In this document: piece after piece, positions 45,114 to 56,419 of the stretch
How positions within the stretch are numbered: the stretch's first letter is position 1
Layout of the letters: every line of letters begins with the position of its first letter
Assembly: GCF_040958095.1 (NCBI RefSeq)
Contig: NC_091156.1
Coordinates: 22,635,473 to 22,699,472, forward strand
Source: Procambarus clarkii
Lineage: Eukaryota; Arthropoda; Malacostraca; Decapoda; Cambaridae
Reading direction: 5' to 3'
DNA: 64,000 bases
Notes under the pieces: generated by a model
Told to the model about the DNA's origin: nothing
Seen by the model: only the letters and a program-made list of their open reading frames with translations
The model's database searches: none
Made by a program: the position numbers and the translations under genes

Positions 45114-45443
45114 TTTTCGGCTTTTTCGGCCACCGAGCTTGACGGGAAGAGTGGCTTGTTTCCACTGGCATTCGTTGAGGGAGAGGTTAACAACTTTTTC
45201 TAGCATGGTCTTCAGTAAGAGGTCATACTCTTCAAGCTTTCGGCTGTCGTAAGATGGGGCACACCTCAGAAAGTAGGTTAGCCTCGGAAGGGATAGGCAT
45301 TTAGTGAGGAGATATAAAGCATCGTGGGCATCGATGTCACCTATTCTGTCTTCGATTCTCCTGAGGTCTGTGATTTTCTTATTTAGGATCTGAATGGTGT
45401 TAGATCCGAGGGGGGCTCCAAGGAGGGTGCTGTTCTCACACAC
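45108..45443 (-). pseudogene. LINE RT C-terminal (thumb) fragment
   Basis: A 111-residue open stretch on the minus strand with IDAHDALYLLTKCLSLPRLTYFLRCAP and QWKQATLPVKLGG. These match the post-palm region of LINE polymerases in which a (H)DAL...L..P...YLLR and LP...GG pattern is common. Neither catalytic block is present. Family level uncertain. Confidence 0.6.
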
Positions 45444-45448
45444 ACGAA

Positions 45449-45605
45449 ACAGAAGGAAAAGGAGAAGTTGTTCAGCAAAAGTGGAGAGGACTGCAGCAGG
45501 AGCACAAGGCTACAAAATGACAGAGGACTGTCCCAAGGAGCATCACACTCCGGCAGCCGCCCACTAAGCCCCCCTCACGGCATCAACGAGCTGAACGGTG
45601 AGGTG
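45449..45605 (-). repeat. Isolated 5'-end piece of the LINE found at 46644-52931
   Basis: These 157 bases match the first part of the 5' UTR of the full-length LINE (about 52772-52930), including GAAACAGAAGGAAAAGGA and CTGTCCCAAGGAGCATCACA. Only the 5' end is kept; the remainder is missing. It ends where Helitron sequence begins. Confidence 0.85.
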
Positions 45606-45608
45606 GGT

Positions 45609-46643
45609 GTGGAGATAAAGAGATTGTTTGGTTTGCCGACTCTAGAACACTCAAACATATAATGGTCCACGTGAGAAGTATTCCATGTCTATATATAAAC
45701 TGCACAATTCTAAAGATTGACCCTGAGCTTTGTTGATGGTGATTGCAAACCCCCAATCGAATTGGAAATTACAGTCTCCTAAATTGAAATGGCATATCTG
45801 TTGGAATCATAGGAATGCGAGAAATAAGGACATCTCCCTCTGAAAGGTGCTGTCAGATTGTTGCTTCTATGACGTCGCTGATTAATTTTTTTTACTACAA
45901 GGCGTGTGGCGTTGCAAAGTTTTGGTTGGTTGATATTTTGCAACAAGATAATTGGCAAGCCGATTTTCAATTGCCTTCCCACCAAACACACACCGAAACT
46001 ACGACGTTGGTACAACGTTCGAACAAGTTTTAACACCTCCTAACCAGTTATAACAACCAATATAGCAAGTTGTAACAACGTTCTAATACGTCATAAACAC
46101 GTTAAGCCAAGATGTAACAACTTTATTACAAGTTGTAACAAGCGGAAAATGGAGACAGTTTCGGTTTGTGTTTCCAGGGTTACGTGTGATGCTATCCCTG
46201 GCAGATCGAGTAAATTAAAAAATTCTGTTGGATAATTAACTGCATTATCTGCTTCCACAACAGTGTCGACGGACTTGTATGTGGCTGCCTCGCTTTGAAT
46301 GATAGACTAAATAATATTGTTAAGGTAGTAGACGTTTTGTTCTTGGCCACAAGAACAGCTCGTTCACTCAGCCAATCGTAATTCTTATAATTGGTTTCAA
46401 TATTGGGAAATACTTTTTCAACCAATTCTTCTTTTGACGTCACTAAATTGCAGAAGTTATGAGGCAATGAAATTCGTCCTGAGGTCAGATCAACCGGCCC
46501 ATTTACATTCCCAATTTCTTGAAATTGATGTGAGAATATCTCAGCTGACGGATCGTTTTGCAGTAGCTACATAACTACACGCATATTTGTAGTTAATTTA
46601 AATGTCTTTACGTGGCGCCACAGAGTAGCGTATTTCAGGCAAG
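45609..46643 (-). pseudogene. Helitron PIF1-like helicase, C-terminal part
   Basis: The minus strand carries, in order, ATLWRHVKTFKLTTNMRV, NFCNLVTSKEELVEKVFPNI with NYKNYDWLSERAVLVAKNK, GLPIILLQNINQPKLCNATRL, PMIPTDMPFQF and ITINKAQGQSLELC, the last motifs of Helitron-type PIF1 helicases. Stops and frame changes occur throughout. The N-terminal part lies at 52932-54252 beyond the LINE, and bases 46630-46643 are the target duplication of that LINE. In an active element this helicase would unwind DNA during rolling-circle transposition. Confidence 0.88.
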
Positions 46644-46724
46644 TAAGTAAGTAATTATCAAAAGAAGGCACCAAACCGGGAAGGCTATGTAGCACCATCA
46701 AATACGCAAAATAATCAGAGGGCG

Positions 46725-49700
46725 CTAAATATCACCAAGGATGCCAATACGAGAACAAAAACGCATAAGGCGAACGATATCAAAAGTATCCGAGTCACCA
46801 AGAATTCTATCGAGGGACAGGTGACCGCGAGGGGCGGTCGGAAAGCAAGACACACGCTCGTCCTGGAAGTCAGGACATTCAAGAAGGACATGCACGACCG
46901 TAAGAGGGACAATGCAACTAGGACAATAAGGAGCAGGGCGGCGCTCCATCAAGTGACCATGGGTTAAGCGAGTATGGCCAAGACGCAACCTCGCTAGAGC
47001 TGTTTCCCACCGCCGGTTACGGTGGAAGGAGGACGGCCACGAGGAAACACAACATTTAAGAGTACGTAGCTTGTTACCAGTAACAGACAACCAAGAAGCC
47101 TGCCAACGGGTAAGGACTGAGGAATGGATAACCGGGTAAAAGTCGGAATACAGAATGCCTTTACGAGAGATGGGACAAGAGCGGACAGCTTCCTTAGCGG
47201 CAGCATCCGCACGCTCATTTAAAGACACGCCAATATGGCTGGGAACCCAACAAAACTCAACCGACTTAAATTTACTGTGAACGAGAAACAGCCAATGCTG
47301 GATCTCGACAACTACCGGATGAACTGGATTAAAGCACCCGAGAGCCATGAGGGCACTACGAGAGTCAACAACAACCACAAAGGAAGACTGACAACGAGAA
47401 AGCAGGAGACGAAGAGCATAGAGAATAGCATAAAGTTCCGCTGTAAAGATGCTAGTCTCCGGAGGCAAGCGACACATATAAGTGCGATCAGGAAAAACAA
47501 CAGAGTAGCCAACACCGTCCGCTGACTTAGACCCATCGGTGAAGACAGAAACGGAGCGGGAGTGAGAAGAAAAGTGCTCGAGGAAAAGGCGTTTTAGAAC
47601 TGTAGGAGGGGTAAAAGCTTTAGTGATACGAGTCAAGGATGTACAAAACCGCGGAAGAGGGACCCTCCACGGGGGCAAAGAAGGAACAACACGAGGAGAA
47701 ACATCAGAAATACGAACGGAAAGAGAATCCTGCAGGCGAGATAACCGGACAGAAAGAGGGAGGTGGTGAATAGGAACAGGAACCGCAGGAGGGGTAAAAG
47801 TTAAAGCACGACAGAGACGAGAGGAAGGATGTTGCAAGGACCGCGCAAGATAGCGAAGACAGTAGCGATCACGGCGGTCCTGGAGAGACAGGAAGCCAGT
47901 GTCAACATACAAGCTAAGGACGGGAGTCGAACGAAAGGCACCAGAACTGAGGCGCAACCCAGTATGGTGCAAAGCATCAAGACGGCGAAGAGTAGAAGGA
48001 GAAGCAGACGAGTAAGCAGGGCAACCATAATCGAGCTTAGACAGGACGAGAGAGGAATGTAAAGCAAGGAGAGTGCGCCTATCTGCCCCCCAAGAAGTAT
48101 GGGACAAGACCCGAAGGAGGGTAAGGGACTTAGAGCACTCAACACGGAGGTAAGAGATATGGGGAGACCAAGACAAACGAGTGTCAAGGAATAACCCCAA
48201 AAGCTTCGCGGAATCTTTGTATTCAAGGGGATGACCATAAAGTGACAAAGAGGGACGAAGAACAACCCGTTTCCGCGTAAAAGTCATTGCACAAGTCTTA
48301 GAAGTAGAGAACTTGAAGCCATGACCTGTGGCCCAAGACGACACGGCATCAATCGCAAGTTGAAGCCGGCGTTGAAGGAGAGGCGAATCATCACCCTGAC
48401 AACAAAGGGTAAGATCATCGACATAGAGAGCGGAGAAGACACCAGAAGGAAGAGAGGAAAGAAGACCATTGAGGGCAACCAGAAAAAGAGTAGTGCTCAG
48501 AACACTACCCTGGGGCACACCTTCGTATTGCTGAAAAGAGGGAGAGAGAGCGGTACCAAGGCGCACCCGAAAGGAACGACGAGAGAGGAAGCTGCGGAGA
48601 AAGAGAGGGAGATGACCACGAAGGCCAAAAGAATGAAGTTGAGATAGGATATGATAACGCCAAGTGGTGTCGTAAGCCTTTTCTAGGTCAAAAAGGACGG
48701 CAACAACTGAGGTCTTCGCAGCAAAAGCAGTACGTATATAGACCTCCAAGTTCACCAGGACATCTGTCGTGCTGCGGCACTTGCGGAAACCAAATTGAGA
48801 AGGGGAGAGGAGGTGATGGTGTTCCAGGAACCACATCAGACGAACGTTAACCATACGTTCAAAGAGTTTGCAGACACAACTTGTGAGAGCAATAGGGCGA
48901 AAGTCCTTAGGGGAAGTACCCAGAGACCCCGGTTTGCGAACAGGGAGGACAACGGCATCGAGCCAGTCCTCAGGGACTGACGACGACTCCCAGATCCGAT
49001 TATACAGACTCAGTAAATACTGAGACGTGCTCGGAGGGAGATGGCGAAGCATCTCATAATGAATACCATCGGAGCCCGCCGCCGTAGAACCGCAGAGGGC
49101 CAGGGCAGAACGAAGTTCAGAGAGAGAGAAGGGATCATTATAGGGAAGCTGAAGATGAGTGCAGAAATCTAAAGGACGAGACTCAAGGACAGGTTTACGA
49201 AGAAGGAAAGATTGGGGAAGATGAAGACCAGAGCTAACAGAAGAAAAGTGGGAACCCAGTTCGGAAGCGACCTGCAACGGGTCCGCCACAAGAGTATCAT
49301 GGAGGTGAAGGACCGGTGAAACATCGGGAACGAACTTACCCGCTATCTTGCGGATACGCTTCCAGATCTGGGCCAGAGGGGTTTCGGACGTAATTGTCGA
49401 GACATAAGATGCCCAACATTCACGTTTAGCCGTACGGATGGCCCTACGGGCCACCGCACTCGCTTTCCGAAAGAAAAGAAAAGAATCGGTCGTCTGCCTA
49501 CGGCGGTGCTTCTTCCAGGCTGCACGCTTACAGCGGACAGCCCGAGCACAGTCCGCATTCCACCAGGGAACGCACTTCCGTGGACCCCGAGAGGAAGAGC
49601 GAGGAATAGAGCGGAGGGCAGCGTCGAAGACAGTGTCATGAAAAAGGAGGAGAGCGCGAGAGAGGGGCAGAAGGGAGAGGTCAGAGAGAGTAGCACTGAG

Positions 49701-50479
49701 GGAAAATAGGGTCCAGTCCGCCTTAGCAAACTGCCACCTAGGGAAAGAGAGGGAAGGGCGAAAAGAGAAAAAGGAAACAAGGATGGGGAAATGATCACTT
49801 CCATGGAGGTCATCAAGAACCTGCCACGTGAAATCTAGGTAAAGAGAAGAAGAGCAGAGAGAAAGATCAAGACAAGAAAGGGTGCGAGTTCGAGAGTCCA
49901 AATGAGTGGGCTCACCAGAATTCAGAAGAGACAGGGAAGAAGAGAGGAGAAACGGCTCAAGGAGGCGACCCCGGGTATTCGTCAGAACGTCACCCCAAAG
50001 AGAATGACGACAATTGAAGTCACCCAGCAGGAGCACAGGCTCCGGCAAGGAGTCTAGGAGGTGTTTCAAATCAGGAAGAGAGAGCGGGACACTCGGGGGG
50101 AGATAAATGGAACAAACTGTGTACCATTTCCCCACAAAGATACGAGCAGCAGAACAATGGAGAGGCGAAGGAAAAAGTAAAGGAACAAAGGGAACATCAG
50201 CCCGAATCAAGAGAGCAGAAGAATTAGAAGCCCCAGCAATGGCTGGGGGGGGGAGAGAAAGGAATAGCCACGAAAACGACCAGGACGAGCACCAAGCATC
50301 GGCTCCTGGAGACAGACACAAAGGGGCGAAAACCGCGAAACCAGAAGTTGGAGTTCGAGGAAATTGGCGTAATAACCTCGAACGTTCCATTGAAGAATGG
50401 ACAACGACGAGAAGAGAAAGGACAAAAACAGAGAACAAGGAAGAAACAAAGGCGAAAGACCAACAGAGCACGTTAAAGA
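46725..50479 (-). CDS. LINE ORF2: endonuclease, reverse transcriptase, RNase H
   Basis: The main frame runs from about 50244 to 46725. The endonuclease C-part has LLLGDFNCRHSLWG and DLHGSDHFPIL. RT has VLFDLEKAYDTTWR, YEGVPQGSVL and YVDD near residue 694 of the frame opening at 50507. RNase H has D in FTDGSK, E in AELYA, D in VVDSRSA and D in NERADAAAKEA. The zinc tail is CPSCIVPLTVVHVLLEC. The endonuclease N-terminus (LQWNVRG and CLQEP) is read in a different phase (50479-50254). The two join at a run of nine G (plus strand 50245-50253), so one base gained or lost there explains the break. No ATG precedes LQWNVRG, so initiation may depend on ORF1 termination at 50473. Confidence 0.88.
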
Positions 50480-52395
50480 ATATCAGGGTCGGGATCAGGG
50501 TCAGCAAAGTCAGGGTTAGGGGGCATGGGTAAACTGAGCAAAGACGGAGGGAAGGAAACGGGAGAACAGATCAGAGGTGGGCGGGCAGGGTCCGGAGGAG
50601 GAGGAGGAGGAGACAACGGAGAGGAGCAGTCAAGGACAGCAGCAGGAAGAGGGGGAGTAGAAAGAGAGGAGCGCACCCCAGCAAGAGCAGCAACCGAAAG
50701 GGAAGCAGGGGCCAAAGAAACCTCCATAGCAGGAACAGGGGGCGCAAGCACTGAAACGGGAGTGGAAGGAGCAACAGAGCCAGAAGGAGGAGCTGAGGAA
50801 GAAAGCGAAGCCTTCTTACCCGCCGGGGAAGAGGAAGGAGAGGAGCCAGGCTTACGCTTCTGACTTAAAGAGACCGGTGTCCCAGCAACTACGTACCAGG
50901 CAACGGATTCCAGTGTCTCAACAGGAGAAGCCGAACGAGAGCACACACGACGGCCGTTAGGCGAGCGATGGACATCCGCCCGCACCGACAGGCGGCGGGG
51001 AGAGCCGATAGATGGAGGAAGAGGATGGGAAGGAAGATCGGAGGGGGACGAGGAAGGAGACACAGAAGACACGACAGACCGGGTAGAAGGAAGGGGAACC
51101 CCAGACAGAGGACCAGGAGGAGGATCCTTCGGGAGAGAACCCAAAGGGACAGAGGAGGGGGCAGTGGGCGCATCAGGGTCCAAGGCCTGGAAACGGTTGT
51201 GAGTCTGAGGAAGGCGGGAAGGACGAGGAGAGGAAGAGCGCAACATGCGAGCATAAGAGATATTAGCATAAGGCGGGAGCCGGCGAACCTGGCGCCTCGC
51301 CTCAGGAAAAGATAAACGCTCCCGGTGCTTCAAGTTGAGGACGGCTGCCTCAAGCTTGTAATGGACACACGCACGGGAGAAGGTAGGATGGGCCTCACCG
51401 CAGTTGAGGCAACGAGCCTGGGGAGAAGCGCACTCCGACTTAGAGTGACCTTCGCCACCACACAAAGGACAGAGAGAGACAGTCCCGGAGCAGCGGAGGG
51501 CACCATGCCCAAACCTCCAGCACTTGTTGCAGAGCCGAGGAGAAGGAATGTACTCCTGGACAGAGCACCTGGCACCAGCAAGAATGACAGAGGGTGGAAG
51601 GGTCCTACCATCAAAGGTAATCTTCACAACCCGGAGGGGTTGACGGCGACTACCACGAGGGGGACGAGTAAACGTGTCCACCTGGAGAATAGAATGGCCC
51701 TGGGCAGCGAGGATATGTCGAATATCGTCGTGGCAGTCGCGTAGGTCCCGAACACCGGTCGCAACATGGGGCGGGAGCAAAATAGTGCCAACACTGGCAT
51801 TCAACTGAACGTTCTTCGAGACCCGAACGGGGGTCTCGCCAAGGCAGGATAAGGCAGCCAAGCGGGAAGCAGCATCCTGAGAAGGAGCAGCAACGACACG
51901 CGTACCGAGACGAGTGGGGTTAAAAGTAATGGAGGCATCCACGGAATCAATGAGATGTCGATGAAGGGAGAAATCGTCAGGAGGCGCAGAATCAAGAGGG
52001 AGGAGATCAAAATATTTGGCCCACGAAGCGGGACCAAACAAGGCTTGATAGGTAGCAGAACTGGAAGGAATCGAGCGAGGGCGGCCGTGACGAGAACGGC
52101 GGTGAGAACCCCCAGAGAGAGAGGGGTTAAAAGGCGCAGTAGTTACAACTAGAGAAGGAGCCGCGCCAGGGGACGAGGTAGTCACCACTGGGGGCTCGGG
52201 GCTCGACCCAACCACAGAGGAGGGAGGGGAGCTAGGGGAAGGAGTCAGAGAGGCCAAAGGAGGAGCAAGGTCGGGGCCCAATGCAGCGGAGGCTACAGAG
52301 CCCAGTCTTCCAATACGGACCGACTCGGGGGCTTGGTCGCCCACCCCACGAGCCTGAAAAGGTAAGCCAGAAGCAGCCGAAACAGGGGTTATCAT
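50473..52395 (-). CDS. LINE ORF1 (gag-like RNA-binding protein)
   Basis: An intact 640-residue protein with an ATG at 52395. A proline/serine-rich N-terminus is followed by an RRM-like middle region (LHRHLIDSVDASITFNPTRLGTRV), then three zinc knuckles near residues 287-342 (CNKCWRFGHGALRC, CPLCGGEGHSKSEC, CLNCGEAHPTFSRAC), then a long Ser/Pro-rich tail. In the family ORF1 binds element RNA and forms the particle. It ends at TAA 50475-50473 and overlaps the ORF2 region. Confidence 0.9.
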   Translation of the reverse strand: MITPVSAASGLPFQARGVGDQAPESVRIGRLGSVASAALGPDLAPPLASLTPSPSSPPSSVVGSSPEPPVVTTSSPGAAPSLVVTTAPFNPSLSGGSHRRSRHGRPRSIPSSSATYQALFGPASWAKYFDLLPLDSAPPDDFSLHRHLIDSVDASITFNPTRLGTRVVAAPSQDAASRLAALSCLGETPVRVSKNVQLNASVGTILLPPHVATGVRDLRDCHDDIRHILAAQGHSILQVDTFTRPPRGSRRQPLRVVKITFDGRTLPPSVILAGARCSVQEYIPSPRLCNKCWRFGHGALRCSGTVSLCPLCGGEGHSKSECASPQARCLNCGEAHPTFSRACVHYKLEAAVLNLKHRERLSFPEARRQVRRLPPYANISYARMLRSSSPRPSRLPQTHNRFQALDPDAPTAPSSVPLGSLPKDPPPGPLSGVPLPSTRSVVSSVSPSSSPSDLPSHPLPPSIGSPRRLSVRADVHRSPNGRRVCSRSASPVETLESVAWYVVAGTPVSLSQKRKPGSSPSSSPAGKKASLSSSAPPSGSVAPSTPVSVLAPPVPAMEVSLAPASLSVAALAGVRSSLSTPPLPAAVLDCSSPLSPPPPPPDPARPPLICSPVSFPPSLLSLPMPPNPDFADPDPDPDIL

Positions 52396-52931
52396 CTTGA
52401 CGAAATTACGAATTCACTCACGAATGTGCCCCCACACCCACCATGGAGCCACAATTAGAGGCAGGACACCCAACAAGAAGCTATCGCCGATCTTGTCGGG
52501 GCCTCCTAGGGGTGCGTCGTGAGTATACGCCCCACAAACGCCACCTTAAGAAACCGACAGTCCGTCGAGATCGGGTTCAGTGACGAAGTGGGGATTGACA
52601 ATAAAAGGTTCCCCTCGCTCTCGACGTCGGGTACTGCAGTTCTACGGGTGCAAGAGTATGCCTCCTCAAGCACCCGGGCGTCAAAGTAGAAGAAGTCCAA
52701 GGGAAGAACCAGAACGAGCAAAAGGTCGGCAGGAAACGGCAAGCAGATAGGAGAAGAGGGGGGAGAAAAACGAAACAGAAGGAAAAGGAAAAGATGCCCA
52801 GCAGAATTGGAGAGGACGGCAGCAGGAGCACAAGGCTAGAAAAGGACAGAGGACTGTCCCAAGGAGCATCACACTCCGGCAGCCGCCCACTAAGCCCCCA
52901 GACGGCGACAACGAGCTGAGCGGGGAGGGGG
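52396..52931 (-). promoter_or_regulatory. LINE 5' UTR with presumed internal promoter
   Basis: 536 bases between the target duplication and ORF1. The first 160 bases have a second copy at 45449-45605. No promoter element is recognisable by eye; LINEs of this type carry an internal promoter here. Confidence 0.6.
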
Positions 52932-54252
52932 GTATTTCAGGCAAGCATTTTTTTTCGTCCGCTGGTGTCGATCGAGGAATTACAGGTAATGTTTGGTTGA
53001 AATCTCCTGCAAGCAATTTTAATGCGTTTCCAAATGATCTGATGTTTCGACTCACATCTTGCAATGATTGATTAAGAGCCTCGAACGATTTTTTGTGGGG
53101 CATTGTGCATTCATCCTAAACATTTCTTTAGTTTACATTTCTGCAATACTTTTCCCATGCCGGATGCATTGGAAATGTTGCACGTGGGATTTTCAATGAA
53201 TTGCATGTGCAGTGGTGATTTCAAAGTCAAAGTAGCAGTTCTTCCACATGGTAGCAATGTCGCAGCAATTCTGGACGATGCAAGAGCTAAGGTATGCCAT
53301 TTTGGGATCGAAATGCTGCCAGAATCAATCTAATTAGGAAGGTTTTACCAGTTCCTCCTGGTAAAACCCAGGAGGAACCTTTCTCCAAGCCCGTTATTGA
53401 CAGTTTGAATTATTTGATTGTTAAAGCCTTTTCGCTCAAGCATTAGCCTAGGATTATTTGATTAAACATACGACAATAGGTCACCCGTGTTATAATTTTG
53501 TTCACGACGCAATTCTACATAAAACGAAGCAGCAGCAAATCGATTCGATGATGGCATTTCCAATTGATTGGTAACTTTGTTCGCGATTTCTAAGCACAAG
53601 TCTTCAATCATTATCAACGCTTCGTTGAAGATTGTTGCTGCAAAAACCATGTTCATATTTGAATTTTCATTGCGTTTTCGACGGATAATATCTTCAGCCA
53701 TGTGCGATTTATAATAATCCCATAACTCTGTTGGAGATAACGGAGAGCCGGTGGTCAATATGATAGCAAACAATGCACGAATTTTATTTGGATGTGACAT
53801 GTTGGACGCGTCATTATTGCATACACCCCAGTGCTGATCGTTCTCCAATAAATTCAGAGCTTGACATGCACCACAGAAAGTGGCATGTGTTACGACGTTG
53901 ACAAATCTCAATTGCTGGAAACACGTTGGACCGGGCACATTTACCAACAGCATGCGAAAAAAGCAGCATTCATCCTGATTAGGATGCACGGTGTGCAGTC
54001 TGCCTATCGTAGTTTATTTGAATATGCGAAGTTGTCCGTCGACTCGCCCTCCTCGTTTGCGTCGTTCTAATGATTTTCTACTGGCATTCCATGTGTAATA
54101 CGTAGGCACTCCTGGATACAGCATTGCTTTTGCAAACACGTCATTTTGACATAACGTGAAGAAAGCAGTTAACGTTGTAGCCGGTGCATTCATACCTGTT
54201 TGTTGCACATTTGCAGCTGTGATATAAACGTGTTGTCCATTTTCATGTTTTC
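52932..54252 (-). pseudogene. Helitron Rep/helicase, N-terminal part of helicase
   Basis: On the minus strand from 54252: GQHVYITAANVQQTGMNAPATTLTAFFTLCQ, then LLVNVPGPTCFQQLRFVN, DQHWGVCNNDAS, IRALFAIILTTGSPLSPTELWDYYK, a Walker A PGGTGKTFL near 53340-53362, ASRIAATLLP, MPHKKSFEALNQSLQDV and LLAGDFNQTLPVIPRSTPADE, which runs into the LINE target site. These are the helicase blocks in correct order. Stops and phase changes separate them. Rep (HUH) motifs are absent, since the sequence is cut at about 54252 by the tail of the next element. Confidence 0.88.
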
Positions 54253-54823
54253 AAAACAAAAACAAAAAATACTAAAGAAATATTTCATTTTTTTTTATTT
54301 TTTTTCATTTTTATTTTTACATGCAAGCATGCAAAGCAAAGACAATAAATACAATAAAACAACAAGTAAAAAATAACAAAACAAAACAAGAAACCGCCGG
54401 TCAGAAGGACCGACAGCCCAGTACAACAATTATCAAAACATGATAGGGGAACAAGGTAATTATGAGAAAGACACATCAAGACACAAAACAGAAAACAATT
54501 ACAAACATACAAGCAAAGCAAACAAAACAATAAAACATAGTAACATCATAAAACATTATATCAGTATAGAGCAAAACAAACAAAATCACTGAAGGACTGA
54601 CAAACAAAGTACATCAGTATGAACAACACGAAATACAACAAGAAAGCACAGCAATAGAACACACAGGGCAAAGTAACAACACAAAAGCAAATACAGGAAT
54701 AAAAACACTCACCAGAACACTGGCCTCGCAACAAATAAGGGAGAGGCATGGACACATAATACATTAGGGCAAACAAAACACCATAGGGGCACACAACACA
54801 ACATTTAGCAAAAAAACATAAAA

Positions 54824-55980
54824 TCAGCTGACATATTTGCCCGGGAACAAGACCCGGGGGAACCGAACATTGAACGCCTCCCAACGCAGCCACCTCCAAG
54901 GGTCCGGACCACCCACCGGAGACGCCATTTCATCCGGAACCCTGGCAACAAACACCTGCAAACAGGGGACCCAGATGGTATCACTCCGGAGGCGAGTAAC
55001 CGCCACTCTATCCCACATGCATGGAACCTGCCCACCATGAAAATTCTCCGGCCTTTCAGACAGCATGAACTCGGCAATCACAGCCCAGTGACCCGGCAGC
55101 ATCTCAGACGCTGGCAACACATCCTTCAGGTCCCCAACGCGCATCCTCACAAGAAGGGGCCGGACAGAGGGCACTACCACCACAGGGGCACCAGCGGCCA
55201 TGGGCACACCACCATGCGACTGCAGGGAACCAGGGCGGCGCGTATCGTATCATTTCTCAAAGTCACTACCAGGCCATGCCCAGCACCAGCATCCACACTA
55301 TCCCTGGCAGTGGAAGGCACCACACCCCACTGTGGAGAGACCCCTGGCGGTGAAGGAACAGAAGGCACTCCTGAGACACGGGCACCAGCACCAGCAGGCA
55401 CATGGACCTCCGCCACCACCAACCGCGGAGACATCGACGCATCCGAATCCAAGCCGTCAACACCCGAAGACTCACAGTCACTGAAGTCCCTAACATTGGC
55501 CCAGGCAGTAGATGAACGCCGGGAACGTTTGGGCTCCGGCCGGATATCGTCAGAGCCGGAAGCGGACCCAGAAACCCGAGCACCACCAGCCAGATGAACC
55601 GACGCCCGACGCAGAACGGCAGCAGCCTCCACCACAGGGGGAACCGGACCACACACAGCAGGAGGCACCGCAGCCACCCCAGCACTCGATACAGCCGGGA
55701 CCCGAGGCGAGGACACAGGGCCAGGCGCAGCAGCCGAAGACGAGGGAGAAGACGGCGACGCCTCACAGTGATCACCAGGAAGACCCACAGGAGCAGCGGA
55801 GACAGAGACAGGAGCATGTAGCCCATCCGCCGGCACTACAAGACCCGGAGGAGGGTCCGCAACAACCGGAGGAACGTCGGGCGACACATGGGGAGCCGCA
55901 TCTGCTAACTGGACGCTCACCTCCTCATTCCCAGAGACCACCTCCAGAGGGAGCGGCGGGAAATCCTCTTCCCGGAACAA
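54824..55980 (-). pseudogene. ORF1-like protein, C-terminal part (copy 1)
   Basis: Starts at FREEDFPPLPLEV (55980), continues through a long Pro/Val/Ala-rich, probably disordered region, KRSRRSSTAW, and after a phase change near 55190 ends with FVARVPDEMASPV, WRWLRWEAFNVRFPRVLFPGKY (54824). The C-terminal block is also found in copy 2, so it is a conserved domain of the protein. Function unknown. Confidence 0.68.
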
Positions 55981-56419
55981 GGCGCATCCCGAGGGTACGA
56001 ATGTTCGTCATCACTCTCGTATATTTCCCAGAAGATAGCTTTTGCATCCTCACATTGACGACTGAGCCAAATCTCTGGAAGAAACGCCGGAGGAGGGACT
56101 CGGGAAACTCCATGGGGGCCCCATGGACACTCACATATGTCACGGCACCGCTCCGATCTGAAATGGCCACAGATCCAGTGCCATTCAGCAACTTCAAGGT
56201 ACAAACCTCGTACCGCTGGAGAAAGTCACGGTACGCCGCCTCTCCCACAAACTTGATGATCACCCGGCGAGCAGTCATCAGCTCAACCCCGCAGATCTCC
56301 AAGACCGGGACATGGAGCACGTCACACATGACCTGCTCCACTAGAGGATATCCTGCACGGCAGGTAAACTCCAAACCCACGGAGTTTACCCTCACCACAG
56401 GGGAAAAATGACCGCTCAT
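55925..56419 (-). pseudogene. ORF1-like protein, RRM-like N-terminal part (copy 1)
   Basis: ATG at 56419. Residues 1-164 include VIIKFVGEAAYRDFLQRYE, a GTGSVAISDRSGAVTYVSVHGAPMEFPESLLRRFFQRFG stretch and RTLGMRL, aligning with copy 2 (57695-58545). After RTLGM the region that in copy 2 holds a CCHC knuckle is missing and the frame changes, so the piece ends in unrelated residues. A deletion removed the knuckle. Confidence 0.7.

Larger units (their letters stand above)
46644..52931 (-). mobile_element. Full-length LINE of the I/Jockey-type group, with 14-bp target duplication
   Basis: A 6,288-bp minus-strand non-LTR retrotransposon flanked by GTATTTCAGGCAAG (46630-46643 and 52932-52945). Order: 5' UTR of about 536 bp (52931-52396), ORF1 gag-like (52395-50473), ORF2 endonuclease-RT-RNase H-zinc (to 46725), a very short 3' UTR and a TTAC-repeat tail instead of poly(A). 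ORF1, three-knuckle gag and C-terminal RNase H fit the I superfamily. It is inserted in Helitron helicase coding sequence. ORF1 is intact. ORF2 has a phase change in a nine-base homopolymer. Confidence 0.94.

Noticed and set aside
47235-52152. Plus-strand Arg/Glu-rich frames across the LINE
   Set aside because: Antisense of ORF1 and ORF2; no independent motif.
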